Assembly: GCA_021613375.1 (NCBI GenBank)
Contig: CM038716.1
Location: 2,722,684-2,786,683, forward strand
Length of the DNA stretch: 64,000 nucleotides
Reading direction: 5' to 3'
Source: Megaleporinus macrocephalus
Lineage: Eukaryota > Chordata > Actinopteri > Characiformes > Anostomidae
A program made the translations under genes and the position numbers. The notes beneath the pieces are model-generated. The model was not told the DNA's origin, did no database searches, and saw nothing but the letters and a program-made list of their open reading frames with translations. This document shows, in pieces, positions 1-10,643 of the stretch. The stretch's first letter is position 1. Each line of letters opens with the position of its first letter.

Positions 1-112
1 GCAGCAAACCAGATGGACTACAGTCTGTAATTGTTTAACAACAAAGTGTTCCTATATGGCCAGTGTGTGTAGATATAAGGAGGTGGTTTCAATGTTATGG
101 CTGCTCAGTTAT
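1..112. repeat. Right end of inverted-repeat element, family P
   Basis: This is the terminal part of a non-autonomous, DNA-transposon-like family that recurs in this window near 5.8, 7.2, 29.7, 48.6 and 63.8 kb. The shared text includes a 'gatggactacagtctgtaat' segment, 'aggaggtggttt', and 'atgttatggctg' at the outer end. The element is cut by the window edge. The family name P is mine. Assignment rests on similarity among the copies in the window. Confidence 0.7.
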
Positions 113-873
113 TATAATTATTATTATGTGTTAGATTATTAATTGGCTGATTATCCAACTCAGGCTAACCTAGGCTAAGTGTATTCATGCCAAACATTTC
201 TTCTCGCTGCCCCCTCCCCCATTCTGTATTAATAAATAGAGGTTTGTGCCGGTTTATGCTGCTTTCAGGTTAATTTAGCTGGTAACCCAGCATGAACATG
301 CTTTAGGTGCACATACCTGCATCCAACTTATCATGTAGCTCTCTGTGTAGTCAAATACATAATGACATATTTATATTTAAATGGTACAGCAAAACAAAAA
401 TCTAAAGATCTACGGTTGAAATGCTCTTCACCTTATACTCAAGATCAAGGACAAGACAAAGGGAACTGAAACAAAAGTAGAAAGTTTCCTCCAGACAAAA
501 ACAAGGTTGGAAATAAAGCAGTTAAAACTGCTGCTGTCTGAGTGTTACAACAGTAGGGTTTAAATTTCCTAAGCAGGATTGAGTCACCAAAGAGGGAAAG
601 GTTTCCTTTTGATGGCATGGCAGATACAGTGTGACAGCAAAGAGGATTTCCCCAAATCTCATTATAGTGTCTGAACCATACTGGCGCTTCTGCCCTCTAT
701 ATTTGCTGCTTTCTTTCTGCTTCGTAATTCACCTCTTGCAGTTGCTGAATATGACTTCTCATATAAGCCTGATTCATTGTGAGAGGAGCTGCTTGCAGAT
801 TTTTACCATCCACATTATTACCGTAGAGAATGAATACAGAAGTAAGTATGAGGTTATTAAAGCTATTTGTTAA
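113..873. other. AT-rich intergenic DNA, nothing recognised
   Basis: Open frames here are short and show no recognisable domain. The 80-codon frame at 631-873 has no homology that I recognise and no splice or composition support. Confidence 0.5.
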
Positions 874-1091
874 CCCCTTTGAACGGTAGGCTTATTTATT
901 CAGTTACTGATATTAACTTTGTAAACGCTAAGGGCCTATATATGAATCCATACTTCAATTCCTCACTTTCATATGTAACTCATAATTTATTTATATAATA
1001 GTTTTACTGTAATTACTAAATCATTTAATGTAGTGGCTGAATAATAAAAATAAAGATTTGTAAATTAATCACATGTCAATAGTTCAAGGGG
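874..1091. mobile_element. 218-bp TTAA-flanked miniature element
   Basis: The stretch starts with CCCCTTTGAAC and ends with the exact inverse GTTCAAGGGG. It has TTAA immediately outside on both sides (870-873 and 1092-1095). TTAA target duplication is the hallmark of piggyBac-superfamily elements, and Kolobok elements share it. It is too short to encode a transposase, so it is a MITE. Confidence 0.75.
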
Positions 1092-1430
1092 TTAAGATTT
1101 ATTATTCACCAGCTACTATTAAACTCTATGTAGTCATGAGTGAAGACTAAAGGAGCAGTGTGCGAGATTTAGAGGGACACATTAGCAAAAATGGAACATA
1201 ATACATAAAATGTTGTTTATTAGGATATAATTACCTGTTATTAATTACAAATCATTGAGTCTTCATTTGCTTAGAATGAGCCTTATCTATGTAGGAGCGC
1301 TATAGTTGTGTAGACATACCGCACACTGACTGTAGAGATAATTTTTTATGTTTCACATTTTTAGGTGAAGCAGAAGCACGAATTCGGTGTGGCTTTAGCA
1401 CCTTCGCAGAAAGAAGATGTTTTATGTTTG
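1092..1430. other. AT-rich intergenic DNA, nothing recognised
   Basis: No coding frame or repeat family recognised. The sequence leads into the tandem array that follows. Confidence 0.5.
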
Positions 1431-1790
1431 ATATTTTCCTGCTCCACCTTAAAAAGTTCAGAATAACACTGTGGTGCTGAAATTCAGCTTCTTATTCTCC
1501 AGCTTCTTATATTACATATTTTCCTGCTCCACCTTAAATAGTTCCGAATAACACCGTGGTGCTGAAATTCAGCTTCTTATTCTCCAGCTTCTTATGTTTC
1601 ATATTTTCCTGCTCCACCTTAAATAGTTCAGAATAACATTGTGGTGCTAAAATTCAGCTTCTTATTCTCCAGCTTCTTATGTTTCATATTTTCCTGCTCC
1701 ACCTTAAATAGTTCAGAATAACACTGTGGTGCTGAAATTTAGCTTATATATTAGCTTAAATATTACATATTTTCTTGTTCCACCTTAAGT
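1431..1790. repeat. 85-bp minisatellite, about 4.2 copies
   Basis: The phrase 'atattttcctgctccacctt' recurs at 1431, 1516, 1601 and 1686, giving an exact 85-bp period. Units differ by a few substitutions. The last copy, from about 1768, is degenerate (ttcttgttccacc). Within each unit the phrase 'cagcttcttat' also occurs twice, so the unit itself seems to contain an older short duplication. Confidence 0.9.
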
Positions 1791-2679
1791 GATGCAGCAG
1801 TTATTATGATACCTCTGGTGCCAAAAAAAATGGAACAAAAAAAAAATCCAACAAGAATCTACCAGCATTAAAAGAATAATTAAGATGTTTTAGTAGCTAA
1901 ATGATATGAGCATGCTAGATAGGAATGCTCAATGGGTAGTATAAACTGCTGCCTCTGGGGCGCTGGCGAACCGTCTACTTCAATTAAAGGTACATTACTG
2001 TTTTGAAACATTATAGTTTCTGGTTTACCTCATTACTCACAATATACTGAGACAGCAGGACACTAGGACCTAAGTTAGATTGCTACTGCTCTAATCCAAC
2101 CTTGTAACTGTTGTTGGCAACCACTGAATACAAACAGAAGATGAAAAGAAATTATTTTAAATATACTTTATGGCCAAAAGTAATTGAACATCTGACTGTA
2201 ATACCTATATGAACTACTTGCTGAGCTGCTGTTGCTCGTAATAGCAGGTAAAGCTGATCAGGGCAGATTTAGCAGGGCAGCAATTTAAAAAATTGACCTT
2301 ATGTATAGATGACATCCATTAGCAGTGCCATGTTTAAACTCACTGAGCTATCTATTAGAGCCTATTATACTGCCCATATTTGTCTATGGAGACTGCACAG
2401 CTTTGTGCTTGACTGCATATGCCAATTTGCAAGTGTGGCTGAACTCAGTAAGTAGGAAACTTGCACTTGTGTACTTTTGCCTATATTCTATTTTATATTG
2501 TCTGTTATATTCTGTTTTATATTATATGTCCAGAAAACTTTCTCCTTTATGTAGTATTTGAAGCAGGGAACGGCATTTTCCATTTCTACCTTCACATTAT
2601 ACATGAATGCTTGAATGCTATGGGTATTTCTTGCGATGTGTACATCCATCATTTAGTGTAGCACACATATGCTCTCCCT
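1791..2679. other. Intergenic DNA, nothing recognised
   Basis: Contains A-runs near 1826-1850 and two overlapping short frames at 2325-2661 with no recognisable domain. Confidence 0.5.
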
Positions 2680-2902
2680 GCATCCATTAATGGCTGCACT
2701 GATGTAGACAAAAAATAGAATCACTACAGCATCAGTGGAGGTCATTATAAAACATTAAGCCTTATAGAAGTGTTGACATCTTATATCTTCATCAAAGAAT
2801 GGAGTTAGTTCATTGTATGAATTTTTGAAGACGCATTAATTCTTGTTCCTGCTTTTATGGTTCCACTGTACATGTTGTCTTATGCTGTCTTTTATTTTTA
2901 CA
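2680..2902 (+). repeat. Duplication copy 1, interrupted by an insertion
   Basis: This stretch, continued at 3630-3645 after an insertion, is nearly identical to 4066-4300. Only a few substitutions separate them, plus a small difference near 2830. The two copies are about 1.39 kb apart in the same orientation, so this is a recent local direct duplication. Confidence 0.93.
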
Positions 2903-3629
2903 CCCTTACAAAAAAGAAGTTTATTCAAGTGTACCATTAGTTTACTTCTGAGTATGCTGAGTAAGTATGCTTTCAGTTTACTTTTAATGTACTTCTCTGT
3001 GATATACTAAACACAGTTATACTTAAGTATGCTTGGGTTATACTGACAAGTATAGAACACATTAAGTATATTTGGCCTTTACTTGTACTTAATCTTTTGA
3101 TTGAGATAGTAGAAGTAAAAACATATCCAGTACAATATTTATTTAAAATTTGAATTTTGAAGATTTATAAAAATACAAATATGTTTCTTAATCTGAGTGT
3201 GTCTTGTTTATTTTGTCCACTGGTGAGTACGTAACGTTGTTCAGTTATATTTTAAGAAGAAAAAAAAAACGTAAACCTAGTCATATACTTTAAAGTACAA
3301 CAATAATATAAGCAGTAAATTATAAGTATTATGTTAAGTTCACTTCAAAACGTACAAGCTAGTAAACTAACAGTAAACCCTTAAGTTTACTTTTAGTGTA
3401 GTTGCAGTACAAAATATGTAAACTAGTTTTATACTTGGTTTACTACTCTTACACTTAAAGTGTACTTAAAAGTTTACTTGTAAAAACTAGAAAGTGGGCC
3501 AAATTAGTCCCAATAAGTATTAAAATAGTACATATACAAGTGTACTACTAGTACAATGACATTAGTATAGTAACTGCATTAAGTATGCTTAATAAAATGA
3601 TCTTTAAGTATACTTATTTTCTGTAAGGG
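2903..3629. mobile_element. 727-bp terminal-inverted-repeat element with a known empty site
   Basis: The ends are CCCTTACAAAAAAGAAGT and the inverse of CCCTTACAGAAAATAAGT. The interior is rich in diverged 'aagtatactt' and 'gtttactt' words on both strands. It encodes nothing. The flanks read CA on both sides (2901-2902 and 3630-3631). The paralogous copy at 4287-4288 has one CA at the same place, so the unoccupied target can be read directly. A 2-bp CA duplication fits none of the common families well, so I leave the superfamily open. Confidence 0.85.
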
Positions 3630-3644
3630 CAGATGGTGTGTGAG

Positions 3645-3647
<3 letters not shown>

Positions 3648-3698
<51 letters not shown>
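3648..3698. repeat. (TA)n microsatellite
   Basis: About 25 uninterrupted TA units directly after the end of duplication copy 1. Confidence 0.97.
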
Positions 3699-3700
<2 letters not shown>

Positions 3701-4065
3701 GCCAGTTATATTTTCTTCTCTGTGGAGTTTTAGCTTAGCCACTTACTTCACGTCCGTAGGATGTTTACCCATGCATCCTGCACAGCTCTATAGTGTTTGT
3801 CTTGGCCAAAATATACTTTTACAGTACACTGGGATTTCTAGCAGAACCAAACTGTCAAATGTTGAACTTCAAACACTGTGCAGATGGTAGCAGGTGGTGT
3901 TTTTGTTTATCAAAGGGCAACTGCAGATTTCTTCAAATCATTTGTTTTCTCTTTTTCCGCCTAAGAGCTGGAGCCTGGTTCTGAGTGGCCCTGACGAAAG
4001 AGCTGCACGTCCATCTTTGAAATTAAGAGGGTTAAAAGAAAGCTGAAGAGCACTGAAACAAGACA
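3699..4065. other. Intergenic spacer between the two duplicate copies
   Basis: No repeat or coding content recognised. A 63-codon frame at 3793-3984 has no recognisable domain. Confidence 0.45.
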
Positions 4066-4300
4066 GCATCCATTAATGGCTGCACTGATGTAGACAAAAA
4101 ATAGAATCACTACAGCATCAGTGGAGGTCATTATAAAACATTAAGCCTTACAGAAGTGTTGACATCTTATATCTTCATCAAAGAATGGAGTTAGTTCATT
4201 GTATGAATCTTTGAAGATGGATGAATTCTTGTTCCTGCTTTTATGGTTCCACTGTACATGTTATCTTATGCTGTCTTTTATTTTTACAGATGGTGTGTGA
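4066..4300 (+). repeat. Duplication copy 2 (uninterrupted)
   Basis: Paralogue of 2680-2902 plus 3630-3645. It preserves the target site of the 727-bp element as a continuous ...ttttacagatggtgtg.... Confidence 0.93.
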
Positions 4301-4388
4301 GTGAGTGCGTGTTTGGTTTTGTGCGCTTTCAGGACAAAAATGTTCTCTGATGCAGCAGCACAGCAAAAAGGGAGCTGACCTACAATGG

Positions 4389-4439
4389 ACTTGCTTTATT
4401 TATTCATTCATTCATTCATTTATTTATTTATTTATTTAA
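4389..4439. repeat. (ATTC)n/(ATTT)n tetranucleotide repeat
   Basis: A short compound tetranucleotide tract, ATTC units followed by ATTT units. Confidence 0.85.
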
Positions 4440-4515
4440 AACCTTACGAGAGTGCGGATTGAGTCAGGAATAGGATTCCTTAAGTGTTTTGTTACTGGCA
4501 GTAAGGTTAGCATTA

Positions 4516-4605
4516 GACTCGTTTTTAGTTCAGTTCAATTCAGTGTCACGAAGCAGCTTTAAAGAAAACTATATACACAAGGTCCAGGACCCCAATTAAC
4601 CTCTC
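4516..4605 (-). mobile_element. L2 LINE 3'-tail fragment
   Basis: Read on the minus strand, this has the order of the 3' end of the L2 copy at 24.7-24.87 kb: a 'gaccttgtg' region, an 'aaagctgcttcg' stretch, then repeated TTGAA/TGAACT units. It is a short, strongly 5'-truncated and diverged insertion. Confidence 0.6.
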
Positions 4606-4935
4606 AGACCCCTGAATGTCATAAAAATCTGGGGGCTCCCTGAAAATAAACTTAGTGTGACGTTATGCTGTCAGTTCAAGAAAAATAGATGCTCAAATAC
4701 AAAATCGTGCTTCTCCCACAATCAGCGAGCTTCCGTCTATGGAATTCTGGTCTGCCTCTGAGTACAGCTGTAGCAAACGGTTTCATCCGGCTGATCCTTC
4801 ATACCCTAGCAACTGTAACTATGCCCTCCGAAAAATTTTAGAATATGCCATGTCATATTTGCAACTCACCCAATTTCTCAAGAGATGGGTGGAAAGACAG
4901 AATTCATTTGTCCAAATGAAGACAAAAGAGAAAAT
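4606..4935. other. Intergenic DNA, nothing recognised
   Basis: No coding or repeat content recognised. The 66-codon frame at 4739-4939 has no domain. Confidence 0.45.
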
Positions 4936-5102
4936 ATAGAGTACTTAGTCTTTATTTTAGCAATAAGTGTATTTTTACCAGTAGGAGCACCAGATATCAT
5001 TAGAACAGATGTAAATAAGCATAAACACAAAACACAGTAGCATAAATATCTCATTTTAAAAGAAGATAATAAAGCTTCACTGTACTTCTGTGCTGCTATA
5101 AT

Positions 5103-5246
5103 ACCTCATCCATCCATCCATCCATCCATCCATCCATCCATCCATCCATCCATCCATCCATCCATCCATCCATCCATCCATCCATCCATCCATCCATCCA
5201 TCCATCCATCCATCCATCCATCCATCCATCCATCCATCCATCCATA
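5103..5246. repeat. (ATCC)n microsatellite
   Basis: About 36 nearly perfect ATCC/CATC units. The GGAT strand gives a false open frame of WMDG repeats. Confidence 0.98.
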
Positions 5247-5672
5247 ATATCTTGTGCCCTGCCTCTCCTCGCCTGTCGCTTTACGTTCCTGGTTGTAGTC
5301 ACGTGCTCATGTTTATGTTTTGGCCATATACTCCTCTTGTCTCCGCCCCACACCTGCTCTGAACCTGTAACTCCTCTTGTTTCCAAAGTGTCTGGTTATA
5401 TATCCTCTGTTTACTAATATATGTTTATCAGTCATTGTCTGTATTTCTCCATGTCTGCCTGGTTGTGTTTCTGTGCCTACCTGTTCCTCGTTTATTATAC
5501 GTCTCTTTGTTTACCTCTCGTTTGGTTTGTTAGTCCTGTTGTGGTTTTGTATTTAGTATTTTGTTTCTGTTTTCGTTCATTATTAAAGTATGTTTTTGTG
5601 TAAGCTCGCTTGTGTGTCTGCCCTTCGTCTGTCCTGCCTCCCTGCGTTTCGCCTGCTCCAGCCTAGCCTGAC
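5247..5672 (+). mobile_element. LTR- or retroposon-like T-rich segment
   Basis: A T- and C-rich stretch with an ATTAAA polyadenylation-like word near 5582 followed by a GT-rich run, ending in ...gcctgaca. The same order of words (cctggttgtagtcacgtgct, ...tatgtttatgtttt, ...ttattaaag...) recurs in diverged form at 54180-54610. The layout resembles the end of an LTR or a retroposon 3' region. No target duplication was found, so the class is uncertain. Its frame at 5421-5603 is not coding. Confidence 0.45.
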
Positions 5673-5807
5673 ACTGACCGTGAATTTGTTTAATTCCTTT
5701 AGCAGCATTTCTGATTTAGCTTAATGAAGTACTGAGCAGTCAAACCAAGTATTAGATGAGAACTGTAAATAATATTGGGTTAAAACACATATAAAAACAC
5801 TGACGTA

Positions 5808-5990
5808 CACCTATCAGCCATAACATTTTATTATCCATTTTATTATCAATTTACAATGCATATGGTCTTTGAAGTTCTACACTTACAAACTGTACTCTAT
5901 TTTCCACCTGTTCTTAAATGATCAAGTTCCCCAAAGGACCACCACAGAGCAAATATTATTTGGGTGGTGGGTCATACTGGTCATACTTGG
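5808..5990. mobile_element. Family P fragment
   Basis: Begins near 'cctatcagccataacatttt', the outer end of family P, and continues through 'ggaccaccacagagcaaata'. It interrupts the family C copy, which resumes at 'tttccacaagg'. Confidence 0.7.
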
Positions 5991-6197
5991 TGGGTCATAC
6001 TTTCCACAAGGACAAGCTTGTAAAGGGTTAAATAAACACACTGACATATTTAAAAGCACTACTGTATTCTTACTGTTTGAATATTTTTTAAAAATTATGT
6101 GTTTTGCTGAGCAAGTAAAAGCTTCCTGTCTGGAAAAATAGCTTTTGTAAATAAAATAATGTCCTCAAGTGCCTAAAACCTTTGCACTGTACTGTAA

Positions 6198-6861
6198 ATG
6201 TGTGGAAGAGCTCTTTAACAAACTACAACAAACTTCAACAAGTGTACTGGTGATCAAATTTAACAAATATAGGCCATGACTAAGGGAGTTAAGAAGGTTA
6301 ACCTGGTGGTCTTAATAACCTTTAAAATAATATATATATATTTTTTTTAATTTATTTATTTATTTTTTTTTTGGTCAGTCAAAAACACACTTACTAATGA
6401 GATGTTCATGGCTGCCTAAGACTGTTCCACAGTACTGTATATACAGGCATAAAAACAAACATCAGTATGTGTGTGTATGCGTGTCTCCTCTTCCCAAAAT
6501 GCATGCTGAAATGCACTTAAAAGCCAGGCTTGGGGAAAATTGTCCTGGGACTGTGGGCTTAAAAGAAGAAGGAAGAGACAGGTCTAAGAGAAAGACATCT
6601 AACATCTTAGAGTCCATCTCTCTCTTTCTCTCGCTCCACTCCTTCCCTGTAGAATACCTGTGCGGATGCCTCCAATAAGAAATATAGGTCACACACAATG
6701 AGACAGAAATTCCATTTGATGTTGAATTCTAAAGAAATATGGCCTTTTAGCTGGAGAACAACGTGTTATGCTAAGACTTTGTCAATCATTAAACAGGACT
6801 GGACTATCTAAATGCCATCTCTGATCTTCAAACACAATGTACCGATGTTCTTGATGTAGTA
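6198..6861. other. Intergenic DNA with T-rich tract
   Basis: A TA/T-rich run lies at about 6330-6372. Overlapping frames on both strands at 6397-6698 have no domain. Confidence 0.45.
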
Positions 6862-7225
6862 TACTGTGCAGAGGTCTGAGGCACCGAAGCTGATTAGTAG
6901 CAATCAAAAATATAATATTAGCAATAGGTGGATTTTCACCAATAAGAACCCCAGATATCATTAGAACAGATGTACATGATCTAAATACAACACAAATTAA
7001 GATGAATATCTTATTTTGAAAGAAGTAGATCACATCTTGAGCTCCAGTTTGAAGAGCAAAGTTTAGTTCCAGATTTCTCCTGGATGCCCCAGACATTGTA
7101 TGAATGTATTCAGTTCCTTCAGCAGCAATCTTAATTTAGCTTAATGAAGCACTGAGCAGTCAAAGCAGGTATTAGATGAAAACTGCAATTGATACTGGAT
7201 TGTTTCCACAAGGAGACGCTTTATC
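6862..7225 (+). mobile_element. Family C element, second copy
   Basis: Starts with the degraded terminus 'tactgtgcagaggtctgagg'. It carries the same internal words as the other copies ('agatatcattagaacagatg', 'agacattgtatgaatgtatt', 'tttagcttaatgaagcactg'). The 104-codon minus-strand frame at 6782-7096 is just this repeat. It abuts family P without a gap. Confidence 0.7.
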
Positions 7226-8010
7226 AGCTCCATTTACAATACAGGTGCACTTTGTAGTTCTACACTTGCAGGATGTAGTCCACTTTCCACCAGTTCTTCA
7301 GTGATCAGGACCCCAAAGGACCGCTATTCTCAACACTGCAGTGACACTGATGTGGTGGTGGTTTTTAGTGGTGTGCTGGAACAAGTGGATCAGACACAGT
7401 ATGCTGCTGTTATTAGACACTCCTACCTTGTTGGTCCACTATGTAGATGTAAAATCAGAGACAACAGCTCATCTGTCGCTGCACAGTTTGTGTTGGTCAT
7501 TCTCTAGTGCTTCATCAGTGGTCACAGGACTGTTGGCCGGTTGTTGCTGGTTGGTGGACTATTCTCAGTCCAGCAGTGAAACGGAGATGTTTAACAACTC
7601 CAGCAGCAGCACTGCTGTGTCTGATCTACTCATACCAGCGCTAACACACCACCTCCACGCTTTTCTAATAGTACCTGCTCTGTGGTGGTCCTGGCTATTA
7701 CAGAACAGGGTAAAATGGGATAAACAATGTTTGCGGCGAATCAGACGGCTACTTCTTGAAATTATAAAAAATAATGTGAAAAATACTATGAAAAATAAAA
7801 ATTGACCTGAGAAACATGTTTATCTCTAGATAGCCATAATATCTGTTCTGACCTTTGAAGAACAGAGTAAAAAGTGGGCTAACAAAGTATGAAGAGAAAG
7901 TAAAGGACTAGAAGAACAAAACAAATGCACCTGTGTGGTAAATGGAACTGATGAAATGGACACTGTAGTGTAGATCCTGGTGGGTGTACTTCATGACGAG
8001 GCCGGTCAGT
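7226..8010. mobile_element. Family P element, near-complete copy
   Basis: From 'tatcagctccatttacaata' at the left to 'ggaactgatgaaatggacac' at the right, which are roughly inverse ends. Internal phrases such as 'cagcagcactgctgtgtctg' and 'gtggtcacagga' are shared with the copy at 29.7 kb. The 154-codon frame at 7341-7805 is inside the repeat and shows no domain, so I do not call a gene. Confidence 0.7.
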
Positions 8011-8900
8011 GTATAAATATGAGCCACAGAAAGATTCTTCTAACTTCTTGTGAAAGTTTTCTTGCTCTTTGGGGTAAAGAAGAAGAATGAGTCATGATGT
8101 CAACAGATGTTAATAACGGAGAGATAAAAGCGTTAATTGTGAACTTTTAAAGAAGAGGGCATCTGCGATTTTACTTACTGCTCAGCCTGTGGATCGGTCA
8201 ACTCTCATTACAGTCCCTCAGCGCCGATCGGCCGCCGCTCATCGCTTTATAATTCTCAGGCACACTTCAGACAAATTACACTCTGCATATTATTAGCTAT
8301 TTTTACCCTCAAGGTTAAAGCAGGCTGGGTTGAGGCAGAGGAGGAAACAACAGGAAGACGACGACGGATCAATGTTGGATTATTTCGGGGTCTCCGCAGC
8401 CTTGGATGAGTCTTATCTTATGTAAATGTGCACAGAAAATTTATAAGGAGTCGGAACCCCAGGGGGGTTTGATTTGGGAAGAGTCAGCGCTGAACACCGG
8501 GTGTAATTGTCAGTCATTCATTGGCGGACGGTCCAGAACTGGGCTGTTTATGTAAGTGTTCAGCCTAATCTTACCAGGCTCTTCACAAAAAAACACAACA
8601 ACAACAAAAAAATCCCTATTCACACATGAGTCATTGCTTTCTGCTTTCTGCAACCCCTCGACTGTTGCTTTCTTAACCTCAAGGGGGTGGTTTAAAGCCG
8701 AAAATTGTCAAGGTACGTACTTGCCATAAGCAGGTCTATGACTGGAGCGATATCCTCGCGCAAGCTGCCTTCGGAATGTTCCATGGGGCTGTTCAAAGCA
8801 CGCCCTCATCTTAGTTATGGCATGGTTTGAATCGGAGCCAGCCCGAGTGCATCTTATACTGTGCCCACTAGCCTGGTTTCAATATTCAATTGTTCGTTTA
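8011..8900. other. Unique, locally GC-richer non-coding stretch
   Basis: No open frame of note and no match to other repeats in the window. Composition is more balanced than the surroundings, with CpG-containing words around 8218-8250 and 8350-8400. It could be conserved regulatory DNA, but nothing in the sequence proves this. Confidence 0.35.
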
Positions 8901-9966
8901 CAATTAAGGGTACAAAATGTACAGCTTGGAAAAGACAGGTTCTTCACTTGGATGTATAGTTGTAGGAAACAAAATCGTTTCCATTACATGTAGGTCCTTC
9001 AATCCTTTTTCACAGTATATGTAAAACGCAGGCTGAGGTCTCTCAGATTTGTTGTTGTGATGGAATATATTTCAATGGGTATGATTTACAAGAGCAAACT
9101 GTATTTTTGTCTTCACAGGTGAACAAGCAGGTCGGCATTTGATGAAAGTGTTCCTATGATGCTTTTTTCCGTGGCAGTTGTTCGCAAATGTTGTATGATA
9201 TAAAGAAAGCTGCAATCATTTTATCTCAAAACAGTCATCTTTGTGGAGAGGCGTGCATTGTTTTCACAGCAGGGGATCAGAACTCTCAAGGCCGTAACCG
9301 GCTATGAGAGCACTGAGGTCTGGATCTTAGTCGTTTTTCTGATAATGTGCCAGCCTTCTCAGCAGCGTGATCAAGGTTATCACATGCTTATCCATCAAAT
9401 CGAGATAGAATGTTCATTAGCCCACATTCTTTATGTTATTTTCTCAGCTCTCCAATTGCTGTTGATATCCATCAACAGGAGGTAAAAACAACAGCAGTGA
9501 CCAGTTCTCAGCTGACCTTGCAAGGTGAGCTGCGATACGGCCAAAGACGTAACTTTCTGAGTAACACAGACCTCCTGAATTGCAGGTGTGCACATACTGT
9601 GGACTAAAATACAGCACAGCTATGATGCAAGGTTTATGGGAGTAAATAATTGAACATGCTTGTAAAATGCAATCCCACATTTTTTTATTAATTAATGTAT
9701 TAATTTATTTGTACCACTCACAACGTTGCTAGCCAAAGCAGTGTTCTTCAGACTGCGTTCAGAAATCTTGAAAGTTATGGCTTCTTCCTACTGATTCTCC
9801 TCTTCTTATCCATGACCTGGAAACCCATTAGGTGACAGCATTTTATAAGCTGTCAGAATAGCAGAGGAGACAAGAGAAACTGCTTTAAATACCTGCTGAA
9901 GTGGCTTTTGAAGTGGCAGATGGAGGATGCATGAGAGTATATTACCCAGGAAGACCTTTACATATT
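8901..9966. other. Intergenic DNA, nothing recognised
   Basis: Short frames at 9243-9680 on both strands lack domains and overlap one another. Confidence 0.45.
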
Positions 9967-9970
9967 TTAA

Positions 9971-10639
9971 CCCTTGTGTTGTCTTGTGTGTCAAAAGTAA
10001 CCCGCTACCAGGTTCAGCTATAGAAAAAATACCTAAACTATCTTTTTGCAACTTGAAATTTTATGACTTTTCCTAAAGGGAGCCCATCATTAGAAAAAAG
10101 TGATACTTTGTTTTTGTTTATGTTTCCATGTGGGCTGTACACCACTAGGGGACAAAGATTGTCTTATTATAATTATAAAAGCATTTAAACCCCAGAAAAA
10201 AGTTCAAAGGCCACATGCAAACTATCTAACACAAACACACACACACATTTCACTTCCTACATGTGCTAAATAGAGTTGATGTTGAAAATTGTTCACAAAA
10301 TCAAGCAAAATTTTATTGTTTTATTGTGTTAGGAAAGAAATATATCACTTCCTAAAAATATAAAAGAAAACTGTTTGTTGACTGTTTTTTCCTTTTCAAT
10401 ATAATTAATTTAGAAGTAATTACCTCACATTTATAATAGCATAACAAACCTTTTCTGAATAAATGAAAACTGTTGGTTTGTGGTAAAAAAAAAAAAAGTG
10501 TAATACTGTTCAATGTTGATTGTCTTTTTGAATTGTGTAACAAAAAATATATGATAATAAATGAATTAAATTGACTTGAATTGATAAATAACTCCTGTAG
10601 GACAAGGGGAGTAAACAGAATGTTAAGATCGCACAAGGG
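9971..10639. mobile_element. 669-bp TTAA-flanked piggyBac-type MITE
   Basis: Starts CCCTTGTG and ends with its inverse CACAAGGG. TTAA is present directly outside both ends (9967-9970 and 10640-10643). The interior is AT-rich and non-coding. TTAA flanks with CCCTT-type termini are the piggyBac signature. The 94-codon minus-strand frame at 10352-10636 lies inside it and looks spurious. Confidence 0.85.
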
Positions 10640-10643
10640 TTAA

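Larger units (their letters stand above)
4936..6197 (+). mobile_element. Family C element, split by two insertions
   Basis: Family C is a non-autonomous element with ends like 'actgtgcaaaagtcttaggc'. Pieces of one copy lie at about 4936-5100 ('agatatcattagaacagatg'), 5680-5807 ('tttagcttaatgaagtactg') and 5991-6197. The last piece ends with the inverse of the terminal sequence (tgcctaaaacctttgcactg). Between them sit an ATCC-repeat plus LTR-like stretch and a piece of family P. The order of pieces matches the copies at 6862, 59150 and 60629. The left border is degraded. Confidence 0.7.

Noticed and set aside
5096..5386. Open frame coding WMDG repeats (minus strand); similar frames at 49265-49618
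   Set aside because: Pure consequence of ATCC/GGAT microsatellites, which are open in several frames on both strands.
7341..7805. 154-codon frame
   Set aside because: Inside the family P repeat. The corresponding frame at 29951-30358 is not conserved in sequence over its length.
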